From: Acetobacteraceae bacterium
GTDB lineage: Bacteria > Pseudomonadota > Alphaproteobacteria > Acetobacterales > Acetobacteraceae
Reading direction: 5' to 3'
Assembly: GCA_024280945.1 (NCBI GenBank)
Contig: JAMXLO010000129.1
Location: forward strand, 1-64,000
DNA length: 64,000 nucleotides
In this document: piece after piece, positions 42,008 through 50,957 of the stretch
How the letters are laid out: every line of letters begins with the position of its first letter
How positions within the stretch are numbered: position 1 is the first letter of the stretch
The notes under the pieces: model-generated
Told to the model about the DNA's origin: nothing
Database searches by the model: none
What the model saw: only the letters and a program-made list of their open reading frames with translations
Translations under genes and position numbers: made by a program

Positions 42008-43600
42008 ATGTCGGCAACCACCCACGACCACGCTCACGGCCACGAAGATCATAAGCCCGCCTTCCTGGTGCGCTGGTTGTGCAGCACGAACCACAAGGAC
42101 ATCGGCACGCTGTACCTGAGCTTTGCCGTGGTCGGCGGCCTGGTCGGCGGGATTCTGTCCGAGATCATGCGGGCCCAGCTGAACTTCCCGGGAAACCACG
42201 TCGTCGCCGACGGTCAGACGTGGAACACGATCATCACCTCGCATGGGCTGCTGATGATCTTCTTCTCGGTCATGCCGGCGCTGATCGGCGGGTTCGGCAA
42301 CTGGTTCATTCCGCTCATGATCGGTTCGCCGGACATGGCGTTTCCGCGGCTGAACAACATCAGCTTCTGGCTGCTTCCGCCGGCGTTCATCCTGATCATA
42401 ATCGGCCTGTTCATGGGCGAATCGGGCTCCGGCTGGACGCTGTATCCGCCGCTGTCGAACCAGACCTACGAAACCGGCATGGGGATGGACTGCACGCTGT
42501 TCGCGCTCCATCTCGCCGGTGCAAGTTCGCTGCTGGGCGCGATCAACTTCATCACCACGATCTTCAACATGCGCGCGCCTGGAATGACCCTGCACAAGAT
42601 GCCGCTGTTCATCTGGGCGATGCTGGTCACCGCGTTCCTGCTGCTGCTGTCGATCCCGGTGCTGGCCGGCGCGATCACCATGCTGATCTGCGATCGCAAC
42701 TTCGGCACCGCCTTCTTCGATCCCACGGGCGGCGGCGACCCGGTGCTGTTCCAGCACCTGTTCTGGTTCTTCGGTCACCCTGAAGTCTACATCATGATCG
42801 TGCCGGGTTTCGGCATCATCAGCCACGTGATCTCCACCTTCAGCCGCAAGCCGATCTTCGGCTATCTCGGCATGGCATACGCCATGGTGGCGATCGGCGT
42901 GATCGGTTTTGTGGTGTGGGCTCACCACATGTTCGTCTCAGGCATCGACGTCGACACGCGTGCCTACTTCATGGCGGCGACGATGGTCATCGCGGTGCCC
43001 ACGGGCATCAAGATCTTCTCCTGGATCGCCACGATGTGGGGCGGCTCTGTGGAGCTGAAAACGCCGATGCTGTGGGCGGTGGGCTTCCTGTTCGTCTTCA
43101 CCATCGGCGGTGTCACCGGCGTGGTGCTGGCGAATGCAGGCATCGACGAGATCGTGCACAACACCTATTACGTGGTGGCGCACTTCCACTACGTGCTGTC
43201 ACTCGGGGCCGTGTTCTCGATCTTTGCCGGCTTCTACTACTGGATCGGCAAGATGTCGGGCCACCAGTACCCGGAATTCTGGGGCAAGGTGCACTTCTGG
43301 CTGACATTCATCGGCGTCAACCTGACATTCTTCCCGCAGCACTTCCTGGGCCTGTCCGGTATGCCGCGCCGGTATCCCGATTATCCGGAGGCCTTCGCCG
43401 GATGGAACTTCGTGTCTTCGATAGGCGCGTATATCGGCGGCGTCGCTCTGCTGGTGTTCTTCTATGTGCTCTATCGCACCTTCACCTCCAGAGAGCCGGT
43501 CCCTGCCAACTATTGGGGCGAGGGGGCGACCACTCTCGAATGGACACTACCTTCGCCGCCGCCGTACCACACCTTCGCGGAACTGCCGCGCTTTCGCTGA
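42008..43600 (+). CDS. ctaD: Cytochrome c oxidase subunit I
   Basis: A 530-residue subunit with twelve membrane helices that carries haem a, haem a3 and CuB. The low-spin haem His is in [11 protein letters not shown]. The CuB/tyrosine site is [16 protein letters not shown], the two CuB histidines are in [10 protein letters not shown], and haem a3/a ligands lie in [12 protein letters not shown]. This is an A-type haem-copper oxidase. The gene lies 32 bp after ctaC. A short palindrome and repeats follow before ctaB. Confidence 0.97.
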   Translation: MSATTHDHAHGHEDHKPAFLVRWLCSTNHKDIGTLYLSFAVVGGLVGGILSEIMRAQLNFPGNHVVADGQTWNTIITSHGLLMIFFSVMPALIGGFGNWFIPLMIGSPDMAFPRLNNISFWLLPPAFILIIIGLFMGESGSGWTLYPPLSNQTYETGMGMDCTLFALHLAGASSLLGAINFITTIFNMRAPGMTLHKMPLFIWAMLVTAFLLLLSIPVLAGAITMLICDRNFGTAFFDPTGGGDPVLFQHLFWFFGHPEVYIMIVPGFGIISHVISTFSRKPIFGYLGMAYAMVAIGVIGFVVWAHHMFVSGIDVDTRAYFMAATMVIAVPTGIKIFSWIATMWGGSVELKTPMLWAVGFLFVFTIGGVTGVVLANAGIDEIVHNTYYVVAHFHYVLSLGAVFSIFAGFYYWIGKMSGHQYPEFWGKVHFWLTFIGVNLTFFPQHFLGLSGMPRRYPDYPEAFAGWNFVSSIGAYIGGVALLVFFYVLYRTFTSREPVPANYWGEGATTLEWTLPSPPPYHTFAELPRFR

Positions 43601-43618
43601 TGGCCGGCGCAACGGGGA

Positions 43619-43680
43619 CCCAATCGAGGGTCGATTGGGACCCGCCCCGGCCATGACCACCGGGACGAGCCCGGTGGCAA
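43619..43680. repeat. Two palindromes between ctaD and ctaB
   Basis: CCCAATCGA-GGG-TCGATTGGG (43619-43639) is a perfect 9-bp stem, followed by a second pairing CCACCGGG/CCCGGTGG at 43658-43677. A related ATCGA palindrome occurs at 46300-46390 after ctaE. These may weaken transcription or stabilise the ctaCD message. Confidence 0.65.
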
Positions 43681-43700
43681 GCTAGGAGGATCGGGCTTTG

Positions 43701-43739
43701 CCCGACGTATATGCCCGAGGTATATGCCCGAGGTATATG
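43701..43739. repeat. Three tandem 13-bp repeats overlapping start codons upstream of ctaB
   Basis: The unit CCCGA(C/G)GTATATG occurs three times in a row (43701-43713, 43714-43726, 43727-43739). Each copy ends in ATG. The last two copies contain GAGG, and the third copy supplies the ribosome-binding site for ctaB at 43741. GGAGGA at 43685-43690 sits correctly for a short leader ORF from TTG 43698 to TGA 43748. The ATG at 43711 gives a nine-codon frame ending directly before ctaB. Confidence 0.85.
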
Positions 43740-43740
43740 A

Positions 43741-44649
43741 ATGAGTGAGGCGGTCACAACCCAGACGGCCGAACTCAGCGACTGGATCGCGCTGCTGAAG
43801 CCACGGGTGATGACGCTGGTGGTCTTCACCGGCGTCATCGGCCTGCTGATTGCTCCTGGCCACCTGAACCCCGTGCTGGCGATCACCGCGGTGCTGTGCA
43901 TCGCAGTGGCGGCAGGAGCCTGTGGTGCGATCAACATGTGGTATGATCGGGATATCGACGCCGTCATGCGTCGAACGCGCAACCGGCCCATCCCGGCAGG
44001 ACGCATCGACCCCGGCGCCGCACTCGGATTTGGCGTGACCTTGGCGGCTGGCTCGGTGATCCTGATGGGGCTGGCTGTGAACCTTGCCGCCGCGTCGGTC
44101 CTGGCGCTGTCGATCGCATTCTATGTGTTTGTCTATACGATCTGGTTGAAGCGGCGGACCCCGCAGAACATCGTCATCGGCGGCGCGGCCGGCGCTTTCC
44201 CACCAGTGATCGGCTGGGCAGCCGTGACCGGATCGGTGGATCTCTTGCCGCTCGTGCTGTTCGCCATCGTGTTCTTCTGGACACCGCCGCATTTCTGGTC
44301 ACTGGCGCTGTTCGCCAATGCCGACTACCAGCGCGCCGGCGTCCCCATGCTGCCGGTGGTCGCCGGCGCCAGGGAAACGCGACGACAGATCGTCATCTAC
44401 ACGCTGTTGCTCGTGCCGCTGTCGCTGGTTCCCTGGATCATCGGGTTTTCAGGCTTGGCCTATGGCCTCGCGGCACTGGTTCTGGGCGGCGGCTTCGTTG
44501 CCTCGGTCTGGCGCGTTGCTGCCGACCGGCAGGATGCCTCGGGCATCAGTCTGACCAACGACGCACCGGCACGGGCGGCTTTCAAATACTCCATCCTCTA
44601 CCTGTTCGGACTGTTCGCCGCGATCGCCGTCGATCGGTTTGCCGGGTAA
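43741..44649 (+). CDS. ctaB: Protohaem IX farnesyltransferase (haem O synthase)
   Basis: A 302-residue UbiA-family membrane prenyltransferase that makes haem O, the precursor of haem A. The Asp-rich motifs are NMWYDRDIDAVMRRTRNRP and NADYQRAGVPMLPVV. About nine hydrophobic segments follow the opening LLKPRVMTLVVFTGVIGLL. ATG 43741 sits directly after the tandem repeats. It lies between structural genes and the assembly gene ctaG. Confidence 0.95.
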   Translation: MSEAVTTQTAELSDWIALLKPRVMTLVVFTGVIGLLIAPGHLNPVLAITAVLCIAVAAGACGAINMWYDRDIDAVMRRTRNRPIPAGRIDPGAALGFGVTLAAGSVILMGLAVNLAAASVLALSIAFYVFVYTIWLKRRTPQNIVIGGAAGAFPPVIGWAAVTGSVDLLPLVLFAIVFFWTPPHFWSLALFANADYQRAGVPMLPVVAGARETRRQIVIYTLLLVPLSLVPWIIGFSGLAYGLAALVLGGGFVASVWRVAADRQDASGISLTNDAPARAAFKYSILYLFGLFAAIAVDRFAG

Positions 44650-44656
44650 CCTGATC

Positions 44657-44779
44657 ATGGCGCTCGATCCCGACGACATGCGCCGCCGCCGCGCGCGAAA
44701 CTGGGCAATGCTCCTGGTGCTCGTGATCCTGTGCGCGCTGTTCTATGCTATCACCATCGTCAAGATGACCAAGTCTTAA
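44657..44779 (+). CDS. Small membrane protein of the oxidase operon (CoxF-like)
   Basis: A 40-residue protein read directly from the bases. A basic segment MRRRRARN precedes one membrane helix WAMLLVLVILCALFYAITIV and a short KMTKS tail. Short one-helix proteins at this place between ctaB and ctaG are common in alphaproteobacteria and are often called CoxF. It starts 7 bp after ctaB and ends 3 bp before ctaG. A part in oxidase assembly is likely from position only. Confidence 0.8.
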   Translation: MALDPDDMRRRRARNWAMLLVLVILCALFYAITIVKMTKS

Positions 44780-44782
44780 GCC

Positions 44783-45376
44783 ATGCGCACCAGCAATCGT
44801 ACCATCGGCATCGCGCTCACCGGCATCATCGTGGGCATGGTGGGGCTGTCGTTCGCCTCGGTGCCGCTTTACCGAATGTTCTGTGCCGTCACCGGCTACG
44901 GCGGCACGCCGCAGATCGGCAAGCAAGAGGCGCCGGGAGCCACGCGCGGATTGATCACCGTGCGCTTCAACGCCAACACCAATGCCAACCTGCCGTGGGA
45001 CTTCCGTCCGGAGCAGGAGGAGATACGCCTGCCACTCGGAGACCAGAGCCTCGCTTACTACACGGCGCGCAACAGGTCCGGTGCGCCGGTGACCGGGGTC
45101 GCGCTGTACAATGTGACGCCGGACAAAGTCGGCAAGTATTTCCACAAGACTGCCTGTTTCTGCTTCAATCAGCAGACGCTGGCGCCGGGTCAAAAGGCAG
45201 ACTTTCCGCTCAGCTTCTGGGTCGATCCTGCGATCGCCAAGGACCCGGACACAGCGGACGTCCACACGATCACGCTGTCCTATACGTTCTTCCGCTCACT
45301 CGACGACGCGGAAAAATCCGGCGCCCTGGCACAGGCTGGCCCGCATGTCGGGCCGCTGACACGCCAGACCCCTTGA
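44783..45376 (+). CDS. ctaG: Cytochrome c oxidase assembly protein CtaG (Cox11)
   Basis: A 197-residue copper chaperone that builds the CuB site of subunit I. One N-terminal membrane anchor (residues 8-28) is followed by the conserved VPLYRMFCAVTGYGGTP and the copper motif CFCFNQQTL. The C-terminal part is the immunoglobulin-like periplasmic domain. The start lies 3 bp after the small membrane protein gene. Confidence 0.95.
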   Translation: MRTSNRTIGIALTGIIVGMVGLSFASVPLYRMFCAVTGYGGTPQIGKQEAPGATRGLITVRFNANTNANLPWDFRPEQEEIRLPLGDQSLAYYTARNRSGAPVTGVALYNVTPDKVGKYFHKTACFCFNQQTLAPGQKADFPLSFWVDPAIAKDPDTADVHTITLSYTFFRSLDDAEKSGALAQAGPHVGPLTRQTP

Positions 45377-45430
45377 ACACCCCGATGATTTCGCGATGAT
45401 GCGCGCGCAGCTTCCTGGGACCGGTTTGGC

Positions 45431-46285
45431 ATGAGCGACTCGCACGGCGATCTGACGATCGAGAATTCGGGGCTGCATCAGCCATACCATCTGGTCGATC
45501 CGAGCCCCTGGCCGATCGTTGGCGCGATCGGTGGATTCCTGCTGGTACTGGGCATCATCTTCGCTGCGCATTTCGCCAGCTACATCATACTGGTCATTGG
45601 CACCGTCGTGGTGCTTACCACCATGTTCTTCTGGTGGCGCGACGTCATCCGCGAGAGCCGCACCCCTGGACTGCACACACCTGTGGTGCGGCTGGGACTG
45701 CGCTACGGGATGCTGTTCTTCATCTCATCGGAGGTGATGTTCTTCGTCGCGTTCTTCTGGGCATTCTTCAACTTCGCGATTTTTCCCGAGACTCAGGGCA
45801 ACGGACAGACGGTTTGGCCACCCTCGGACATCCGAACGTTCGACCCGTTCCACGTGCCGATCCTCAACACGATGATCCTGCTGTTGTCGGGGACGACGAT
45901 CACCTGGGCGCATCACGGCCTGTTGGCGCGCGATAAGAAGACCCTGGTGCTCGGCCTCGGTCTGACCGTCCTGCTCGGGCTCAGCTTCACGCTCTGTCAG
46001 GCAATCGAATACTCGGACGCGCCGTTCAAGTTCGTCGGCGGCGGCATCTATCCGTCTACCTTCTTCCTGGCGACCGGCTTCCACGGCTTCCATGTCATCG
46101 TCGGCACCTGCTTCCTGATCGTCTGTTGGTTCCGCGCCCGCGCCGGGCACTTCACGCCGGAACGTCATTTTGGCTTCGAGGCCGCCGCCTGGTATTGGCA
46201 CTTCGTCGACGTGGTGTGGCTGTTCCTGTTCACCTGCATCTACTGGTGGGGTGCGAGCGCGGTCACTGCCAACGTCACTCCCTAG
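45431..46285 (+). CDS. ctaE: Cytochrome c oxidase subunit III
   Basis: A 284-residue membrane subunit with seven helices. Signatures are HQPYHLVDPSPWPIVGAIGG, FFISSEVMFFVAFFWAFFN, and the C-terminal HFGFEAAAWYWHFVDVVWLF. The conserved Glu in SSEVMFF sits in the proton/oxygen path. It stabilises the core of the aa3 oxidase. It is followed by a palindrome-rich gap of 177 bp before the DUF983 gene. Confidence 0.96.
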   Translation: MSDSHGDLTIENSGLHQPYHLVDPSPWPIVGAIGGFLLVLGIIFAAHFASYIILVIGTVVVLTTMFFWWRDVIRESRTPGLHTPVVRLGLRYGMLFFISSEVMFFVAFFWAFFNFAIFPETQGNGQTVWPPSDIRTFDPFHVPILNTMILLLSGTTITWAHHGLLARDKKTLVLGLGLTVLLGLSFTLCQAIEYSDAPFKFVGGGIYPSTFFLATGFHGFHVIVGTCFLIVCWFRARAGHFTPERHFGFEAAAWYWHFVDVVWLFLFTCIYWWGASAVTANVTP

Positions 46286-46299
46286 CCCGTGATCGGCCG

Positions 46300-46395
46300 A
46301 GGCGGAATCGGGCTCCCAATCGACGCGTCCGGGACCCCATCGAACGCGGTTCGATGGGAACCCGGGATTGGGGACCCGTCAGAGGCCGTGGATCA
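46300..46395. repeat. ATCGA-type palindromes after ctaE
   Basis: The gap after ctaE contains CCATCGAACGCGGTTCGATGG (a perfect 9-bp stem with a three-base loop) within GGGACCCC/GGGAACCC flanks, and an outer GGGCTCCCAATC/GATTGGGGACCC pairing. Arms resemble the CCCAATCGA palindrome at 43619-43639 in the same operon. Confidence 0.6.
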
Positions 46396-46462
46396 CGGGC
46401 TCGAATATCAGACAAGACCGTTAGCGGGCTGCGAAGTAAGCCCGGCAACGGTCTAGCGGCCG

Positions 46463-46822
46463 GTGCCGCAAACGGCACCTTCGCTGCTGCACGTGGCACT
46501 GGCTGGCCGCTGCCCTCGCTGCGGGCAGGGCCGGTTGTTCCGCGGCCTCCTGGACGTGCGGGATCAATGCGAGGTCTGCGGGCTCGACCTGCGTGCGCAT
46601 GACGCAGGCGATGGCGCGGCCGTCGGGGTGATCCTGCTGCTCGGCGCCATCGTGGTGGTGCTGGCATTTTGGGTGGAGTTCCATTTCGCGCCGCCATTCT
46701 GGGTGCATGCGGTGTTATGGCCGGTGGTGACGTTGCCCTCGGCCGTGCTGCTGATGCGGCCGGCAAAGGCTGCTCTGGTCGCGCTGCAGTTCCGGCATCG
46801 GGCGACCGAGATGGGGCTGTGA
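46463..46822 (+). CDS. DUF983 family membrane protein
   Basis: A 119-residue protein starting at GTG 46463. Two CxxC pairs, CPRCGQGRLF and CEVCGLDL, form a probable zinc ribbon, followed by AHDAGDGAAVG and two membrane helices. This is the DUF983 pattern, usually next to oxidase genes in alphaproteobacteria. The function is unknown; a part in oxidase biogenesis is assumed from position. Confidence 0.9.
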   Translation: MPQTAPSLLHVALAGRCPRCGQGRLFRGLLDVRDQCEVCGLDLRAHDAGDGAAVGVILLLGAIVVVLAFWVEFHFAPPFWVHAVLWPVVTLPSAVLLMRPAKAALVALQFRHRATEMGL

Positions 46823-46826
46823 CGGC

Positions 46827-47597
46827 ATGACCACGAAGCTGCGGCGGCTGCTGTGGCCGGGCGTGACGGCATCGGCCATGCTTGCAGTGTTGCTGGCGCT
46901 CGGTACCTGGCAGGTGGAGCGCCTGCACTGGAAGCGCCAACTTCTGGCGCAGATCGCGCGTGCCGAGGCTGCGCCGGCGATCCCTCTGCCGGCCGATCCG
47001 CAGCCGTTCACCAAGGTGCAGGTGACCGGCGAGTTGCGCGAGGATCTCGCCGCATTCTACGGCGCCCAGGTGCGCGATACGCTCGGAGGGACGCAACTCG
47101 GCACCCAGCTTATCGTGCCGCTACAGCGCGCGCAGGATGGCACGGTCCTGGTCGACCTGGGTTGGGTGCCCAACAAGCGCCTGCAGCCGCTGGGGCTGGC
47201 GGAAGGGGATGTGACGCTGCAGGGCTATGTCCGGCCAAGCGAAAAGCCTGGCCTGTTCAGTGTTTCCGACGATCGTGCGGCACGGCAGTTCTTCACGTTG
47301 AGCACATCCGCGATCGGGGCGGCACTGGGCCTGCACGATGTCGCGCCGTTCGTTCTGGTGGCGATGGGACAGGCGCCGGCGCAGGGCTATCCGGAGCCCG
47401 CGCAGCATCTGCCACGACCGCCAAACAACCATCTGTCGTATGCGATCACCTGGTACGGGCTCGCAGCAGGCCTGCTGCTGATCTTCGGGCTATGGACAAG
47501 AGAGGTGCTGACCACCGGGTCAGGCCCGGTGGCAGGCCCCGGGTCAGGCCCGGTGGCAGGCCATGGGGGCCGGGCTGACGCCCGGGATTACGAATGA
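46827..47597 (+). CDS. SURF1 family oxidase assembly protein
   Basis: A 256-residue protein with two membrane helices at the ends (residues about 10-28 and 207-226) and a periplasmic domain between. The motifs LGTWQVERLHWKRQLL, VLVDLGWVPNKR and NNHLSYAITWYGLAAGL identify SURF1, which helps haem a insertion into subunit I. The last 24 residues are GSGPVAGP-type repeats encoded by an intergenic-type repeat at 47517-47562 and are probably not needed. It overlaps the next gene by four bases. Confidence 0.92.
   Translation: MTTKLRRLLWPGVTASAMLAVLLALGTWQVERLHWKRQLLAQIARAEAAPAIPLPADPQPFTKVQVTGELREDLAAFYGAQVRDTLGGTQLGTQLIVPLQRAQDGTVLVDLGWVPNKRLQPLGLAEGDVTLQGYVRPSEKPGLFSVSDDRAARQFFTLSTSAIGAALGLHDVAPFVLVAMGQAPAQGYPEPAQHLPRPPNNHLSYAITWYGLAAGLLLIFGLWTREVLTTGSGPVAGPGSGPVAGHGGRADARDYE
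47517..47562. repeat. 24-bp tandem repeat inside the 3' end of the SURF1 gene
   Basis: The unit GGGTCAGGCCCGGTGGCAGG followed by CCCC occurs at 47517-47540 and again at 47541-47562 (last bases changed). The unit is itself a partial palindrome like the intergenic repeats of this genome. Being 24 bp it adds eight residues per copy without changing frame. Confidence 0.8.
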
Positions 47598-49081
47598 CTG
47601 CCTATGACCGTCTCGCCGCCCGCTTTGCCCGCATGGCGACCCTCGGCGAGGCGTCGTCCGTGCTGAGCTGGGATGCGGCGACAATGATGCCGACCGGCGG
47701 TGGCGTGGCACGCGGCGATCAGCTCGCGGTGCTGGCGGGCATGCAGCACACGCTGCTTGTGGCACCGGGCGTGGACGAGGACCTTGCCGAAGCGGAGGCG
47801 GCGGAAGAGACGGACGAATGGCGCACCGCCAACCTGCGCCTGATGCGGCACGCCTACACGCGTGCCACCGCGCTGCCGCCGGACCTGGTGGAGGCGGAGG
47901 CCCGGGCGAACTCCGCCTGCGAGAAGGTGTGGCGCGAAGCGCGCCGGTTGTCGGACTTCGCGATGGTCAGATCGCACCTCGAGGAGGTCGTGCATCTCGC
48001 CCGCGAAGCTGCCGCGGCTTTGGCATCGGCGTTGGATCTCGACCCGTACGACGCGCTGATGGATGGCTACCAGCGCGGGATGCGCACCACCGATGTCAGC
48101 CAGGTGTTCAGCGATTACCAGGCTTTTCTCCGCGAGGCACTTCCTCGTGCCGAGGAGCGACAGGCGCGCAATCCTGCGCCGCTGCGCCCAGCCGGGCCGT
48201 TTCCGATCGCTGTGCAAGAGGCATTGTGCCGTCGCATCGCCGAACGCCTGGGCCTGGATTTCGCACATGCGCGGCTGGACCGTTCTGCACATCCGTTCTC
48301 GGGCGGCACGCCGACCGATGTGCGAATCACCTCGCGCTACGATGAAGCAGACTTCACCCAGGCGGTGCTGGCGGTGGTGCACGAGACCGGGCACGCGCTC
48401 TATGAACGTGGCCTGCCATCTGCCTGGGCACGCCAGCCGGTGGGCGAGGCGGCCGGCATGGCTGCGCACGAGAGCCAGTCGCTGATCGTCGAAATGCAGG
48501 CCTGTCGCTCCGATGCGTTTCTCGCCTGGCTCGGTCCCGAGCTGCACGCGGCGTTCGGCGGCCAAGCCGTACCGTACGGGTCAGCCAATCTCGCCCGCAT
48601 GTGGCGGCGGGTCGGGCGCAGCCTTATCCGCGTGGATGCCGACGAGATGACCTACCCCGCGCACGTGATCCTGCGCTTCCAGTTGGAACAGGCGCTGGTG
48701 GCAGGATCGCTGACGGTGGCTGATCTGCCCGGCGCATGGAATGACGGATTTCACTCGCTGCTGGGCATCGAGGTGCCAGACGACCGGCGCGGTTGCCTGC
48801 AGGATATCCACTGGTACGACGGTGCGTTCGGCTATTTCCCGAGTTACACGCTGGGAGCCATGGCGGCGGCGCAATTGATGGCCGCGGCACGCCGCAGCGT
48901 GCCCGGACTGGATGCCGCGCTGGAACGCGGGGACCTGGCACCGCTGCTAGGCTGGCTGCGCAGCAATGTCCATGGCAAGGCCAGCCTGCTCGAATTCAAC
49001 GAATTGCTTTCGCAAGCCACAGGCAAGCCGCTCGACCCATCCGACTTCAAGGCGCACCTGGCTGCACGCTATCTGAGCTGA
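47594..49081 (+). CDS. Metallocarboxypeptidase, family M32
   Basis: A 495-residue zinc carboxypeptidase that removes C-terminal residues from peptides. The zinc motif H263-E-T-G-H267 is in VVHETGHALYERG, with the third ligand Glu in AAHESQSLIVEMQ. The conserved HPFSGG and RYDEADF segments precede it, and DIHWYDGAFGYFPSYTLG is near the C-terminus. It is coupled to SURF1 by ATGA. It is probably cytoplasmic since no signal is seen. Confidence 0.94.
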   Translation: MTAYDRLAARFARMATLGEASSVLSWDAATMMPTGGGVARGDQLAVLAGMQHTLLVAPGVDEDLAEAEAAEETDEWRTANLRLMRHAYTRATALPPDLVEAEARANSACEKVWREARRLSDFAMVRSHLEEVVHLAREAAAALASALDLDPYDALMDGYQRGMRTTDVSQVFSDYQAFLREALPRAEERQARNPAPLRPAGPFPIAVQEALCRRIAERLGLDFAHARLDRSAHPFSGGTPTDVRITSRYDEADFTQAVLAVVHETGHALYERGLPSAWARQPVGEAAGMAAHESQSLIVEMQACRSDAFLAWLGPELHAAFGGQAVPYGSANLARMWRRVGRSLIRVDADEMTYPAHVILRFQLEQALVAGSLTVADLPGAWNDGFHSLLGIEVPDDRRGCLQDIHWYDGAFGYFPSYTLGAMAAAQLMAAARRSVPGLDAALERGDLAPLLGWLRSNVHGKASLLEFNELLSQATGKPLDPSDFKAHLAARYLS

Positions 49082-49155
49082 ATCCGCGGCCGTCGCCGCG
49101 CCCGCCGTCATTCTGAAGTGCTTGCCAAGTGCCGCTGAACCCAGCAGGAGACGCC

Positions 49156-49545
49156 ATGCCGATGACCCGTGCCGCCGCCTTCGCGGCGCTCTGCGCCGTG
49201 CTTTCCGGTTGTGCGGCGAAGCCTCCGGCGCCTCCGCCGCCGCAGCCAGCACCCAGGTTGCCGGAGAGCATCGACGGTGAATACCGCGGCACCAGCACCA
49301 GGTTTCAGGCGCTCAGCCGAGGATGCCCGCATCCCGGCCTGGTGACGCTGCAGGTCGCCGGCAACGCGTTCCAGTACAAGTGGGATCGTGACACTTTTGT
49401 CGATGCCATCATTGCACCTGATGGCACCGTCACCGGCGGCGCGGAGAGCATCACGCTGGTCGGCCGGCAGTCGGGATCGAAGATCGAAGGTGACGTCACC
49501 AACGGCGCTTGCGGTCTGCATTTCACGGTGGCCAAGCGACCGTAG
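49156..49545 (+). CDS. Hypothetical small lipoprotein
   Basis: A 129-residue protein. The signal MPMTRAAAFAALCAVLSGCA ends in the lipobox LSGC, and a proline-rich linker (PPAPPPPQPAP) follows. The remaining 85 residues, from IDGEYRGTS to HFTVAKRP, look like a small beta-rich domain with two cysteines (RGCPHPG and NGACGL) that could pair. I do not recognise a family. ATG 49156 follows AGGAGA. Confidence 0.75.
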   Translation: MPMTRAAAFAALCAVLSGCAAKPPAPPPPQPAPRLPESIDGEYRGTSTRFQALSRGCPHPGLVTLQVAGNAFQYKWDRDTFVDAIIAPDGTVTGGAESITLVGRQSGSKIEGDVTNGACGLHFTVAKRP

Positions 49546-49556
49546 TAGCGTGCCGC

Positions 49557-50957
49557 ATGCGCTACATCTCCACGCGCGGCCACGCGCCGGTCCGCGACTT
49601 CGCAGGCGTGCTGCTCGCCGGCCTGGCGGAGGACGGCGGCCTGTACGTTCCGGAAACCTGGCCACATTTCTCCCCCGCCGACTGGCGGGCGCTGCGAGGG
49701 CTGCCATACCACGCACTGGCCGCCCACCTGATCCAACCCTTCGTCGGTGACGCGATTGAAACTGCCAGGCTGGCAGCGCTCTGTCGTGACGCCTACGCGG
49801 GCTTCGGCCATCCGGCCGTCGTACCGCTGGTCCAGCTCGACACCGGGCTGTGCGTGCAGGAGCTGTTCCACGGGCCCACGCTGTCGTTCAAGGACATGGC
49901 GTTGCAGCTGCTCGGTCGGCTGTTCGACCACGTGCTGGCGGCTCGCGACACGCGCGTGACCATCGTTGGCGCAACTTCAGGCGATACCGGCTCTGCCGCG
50001 ATCGAGGCGTGCGCCGGGCGCGAACGGATCGACGTCGCTTTCCTGCACCCACACAACCGGATCAGCGACGTGCAGCGTCGGCAGATGACCACCGTCGCCG
50101 CGCCGAATATCGCCAACATCGCGATCGAGGGTACTTTCGACGACTGTCAGGACCTGGTGAAGGCGATGTTCGCCGACGCGCCGTTTCGGCAAGAGTTGCA
50201 GCTGTCAGCGATGAACTCCATCAACTGGGCGCGTATCGCGGCACAGGTGCCGTATTACGCTGCAGCCGCACTGGCACTTGGCGCACCTGACCGCGAAGTT
50301 GCGTTCAGCGTGCCGACGGGCAATTTCGGCAATGTGCTCGCTGCCTGGGTGGTGCGGCGTATGGGCCTGCCAGTGGCACGGCTGATCGTTGGTTCCAATC
50401 GCAACGACATCCTTTCGCGCTTCCTGCAGTCGAACGATATGTCGATTGCGCCGGTCGAGCCGAGCCTGTCGCCCAGCATGGATATCCAAATCAGTTCCAA
50501 CTTCGAGCGCCTGCTGTTCGAACTGATGGATCGTGACGCGGCCGCGACGGGGGCCACCATGCGGGAGTTCCGCCGCGCGGGCCGGATGCATGTCTTGGAC
50601 GCAGTCTGGCATCGCTGTCGGACATTGTTCCATGGCTTCCGTCTCGATGATGCCGGCATCGAGGCTACGATCGCCCGCGTGCACGAAACGACGGGCTATC
50701 TCGCCGATCCACACACTGCGGTGGGCATTGCAGCCGCAGAGGCGCATCTCCCGGCGCGGGGTGTGATGACTGTCGCGATGGCGACGGCGCATCCGGCGAA
50801 GTTTCCCGACGCCATCGAACGGGTCATCGGCAAACGGCCTCACTTGCCGCCGCGGCTCGGCGATCTTGTCGATCAGCCCGAGCACCTCACCGTGCTGCCG
50901 AATGACCTTCCCGCTGTCGAGGCGCAGGTGCGCGCTCTTGCACGGCGCAACGCATGA
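49557..50957 (+). CDS. thrC: Threonine synthase
   Basis: A 466-residue PLP enzyme that converts O-phosphohomoserine to threonine. The PLP lysine is K112 in GPTLSFKDMALQ. The phosphate-binding loop is ATSGDTGSAAIEA, and SVPTGNFGNVLAAW is typical of the long bacterial type. Length is normal. It lies 11 bp after the lipoprotein gene and overlaps the next gene by four bases. With asd it covers part of the aspartate pathway. Confidence 0.95.
   Translation: MRYISTRGHAPVRDFAGVLLAGLAEDGGLYVPETWPHFSPADWRALRGLPYHALAAHLIQPFVGDAIETARLAALCRDAYAGFGHPAVVPLVQLDTGLCVQELFHGPTLSFKDMALQLLGRLFDHVLAARDTRVTIVGATSGDTGSAAIEACAGRERIDVAFLHPHNRISDVQRRQMTTVAAPNIANIAIEGTFDDCQDLVKAMFADAPFRQELQLSAMNSINWARIAAQVPYYAAAALALGAPDREVAFSVPTGNFGNVLAAWVVRRMGLPVARLIVGSNRNDILSRFLQSNDMSIAPVEPSLSPSMDIQISSNFERLLFELMDRDAAATGATMREFRRAGRMHVLDAVWHRCRTLFHGFRLDDAGIEATIARVHETTGYLADPHTAVGIAAAEAHLPARGVMTVAMATAHPAKFPDAIERVIGKRPHLPPRLGDLVDQPEHLTVLPNDLPAVEAQVRALARRNA

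Noticed and set aside
41966-42928. Minus-strand frame of 320 codons
   Set aside because: Antisense to cytochrome oxidase subunit I, which is beyond doubt.
43701-43739. CRISPR-like tandem repeats
   Set aside because: Units are only 13 bp, directly adjacent without spacers, and no cas gene is present.
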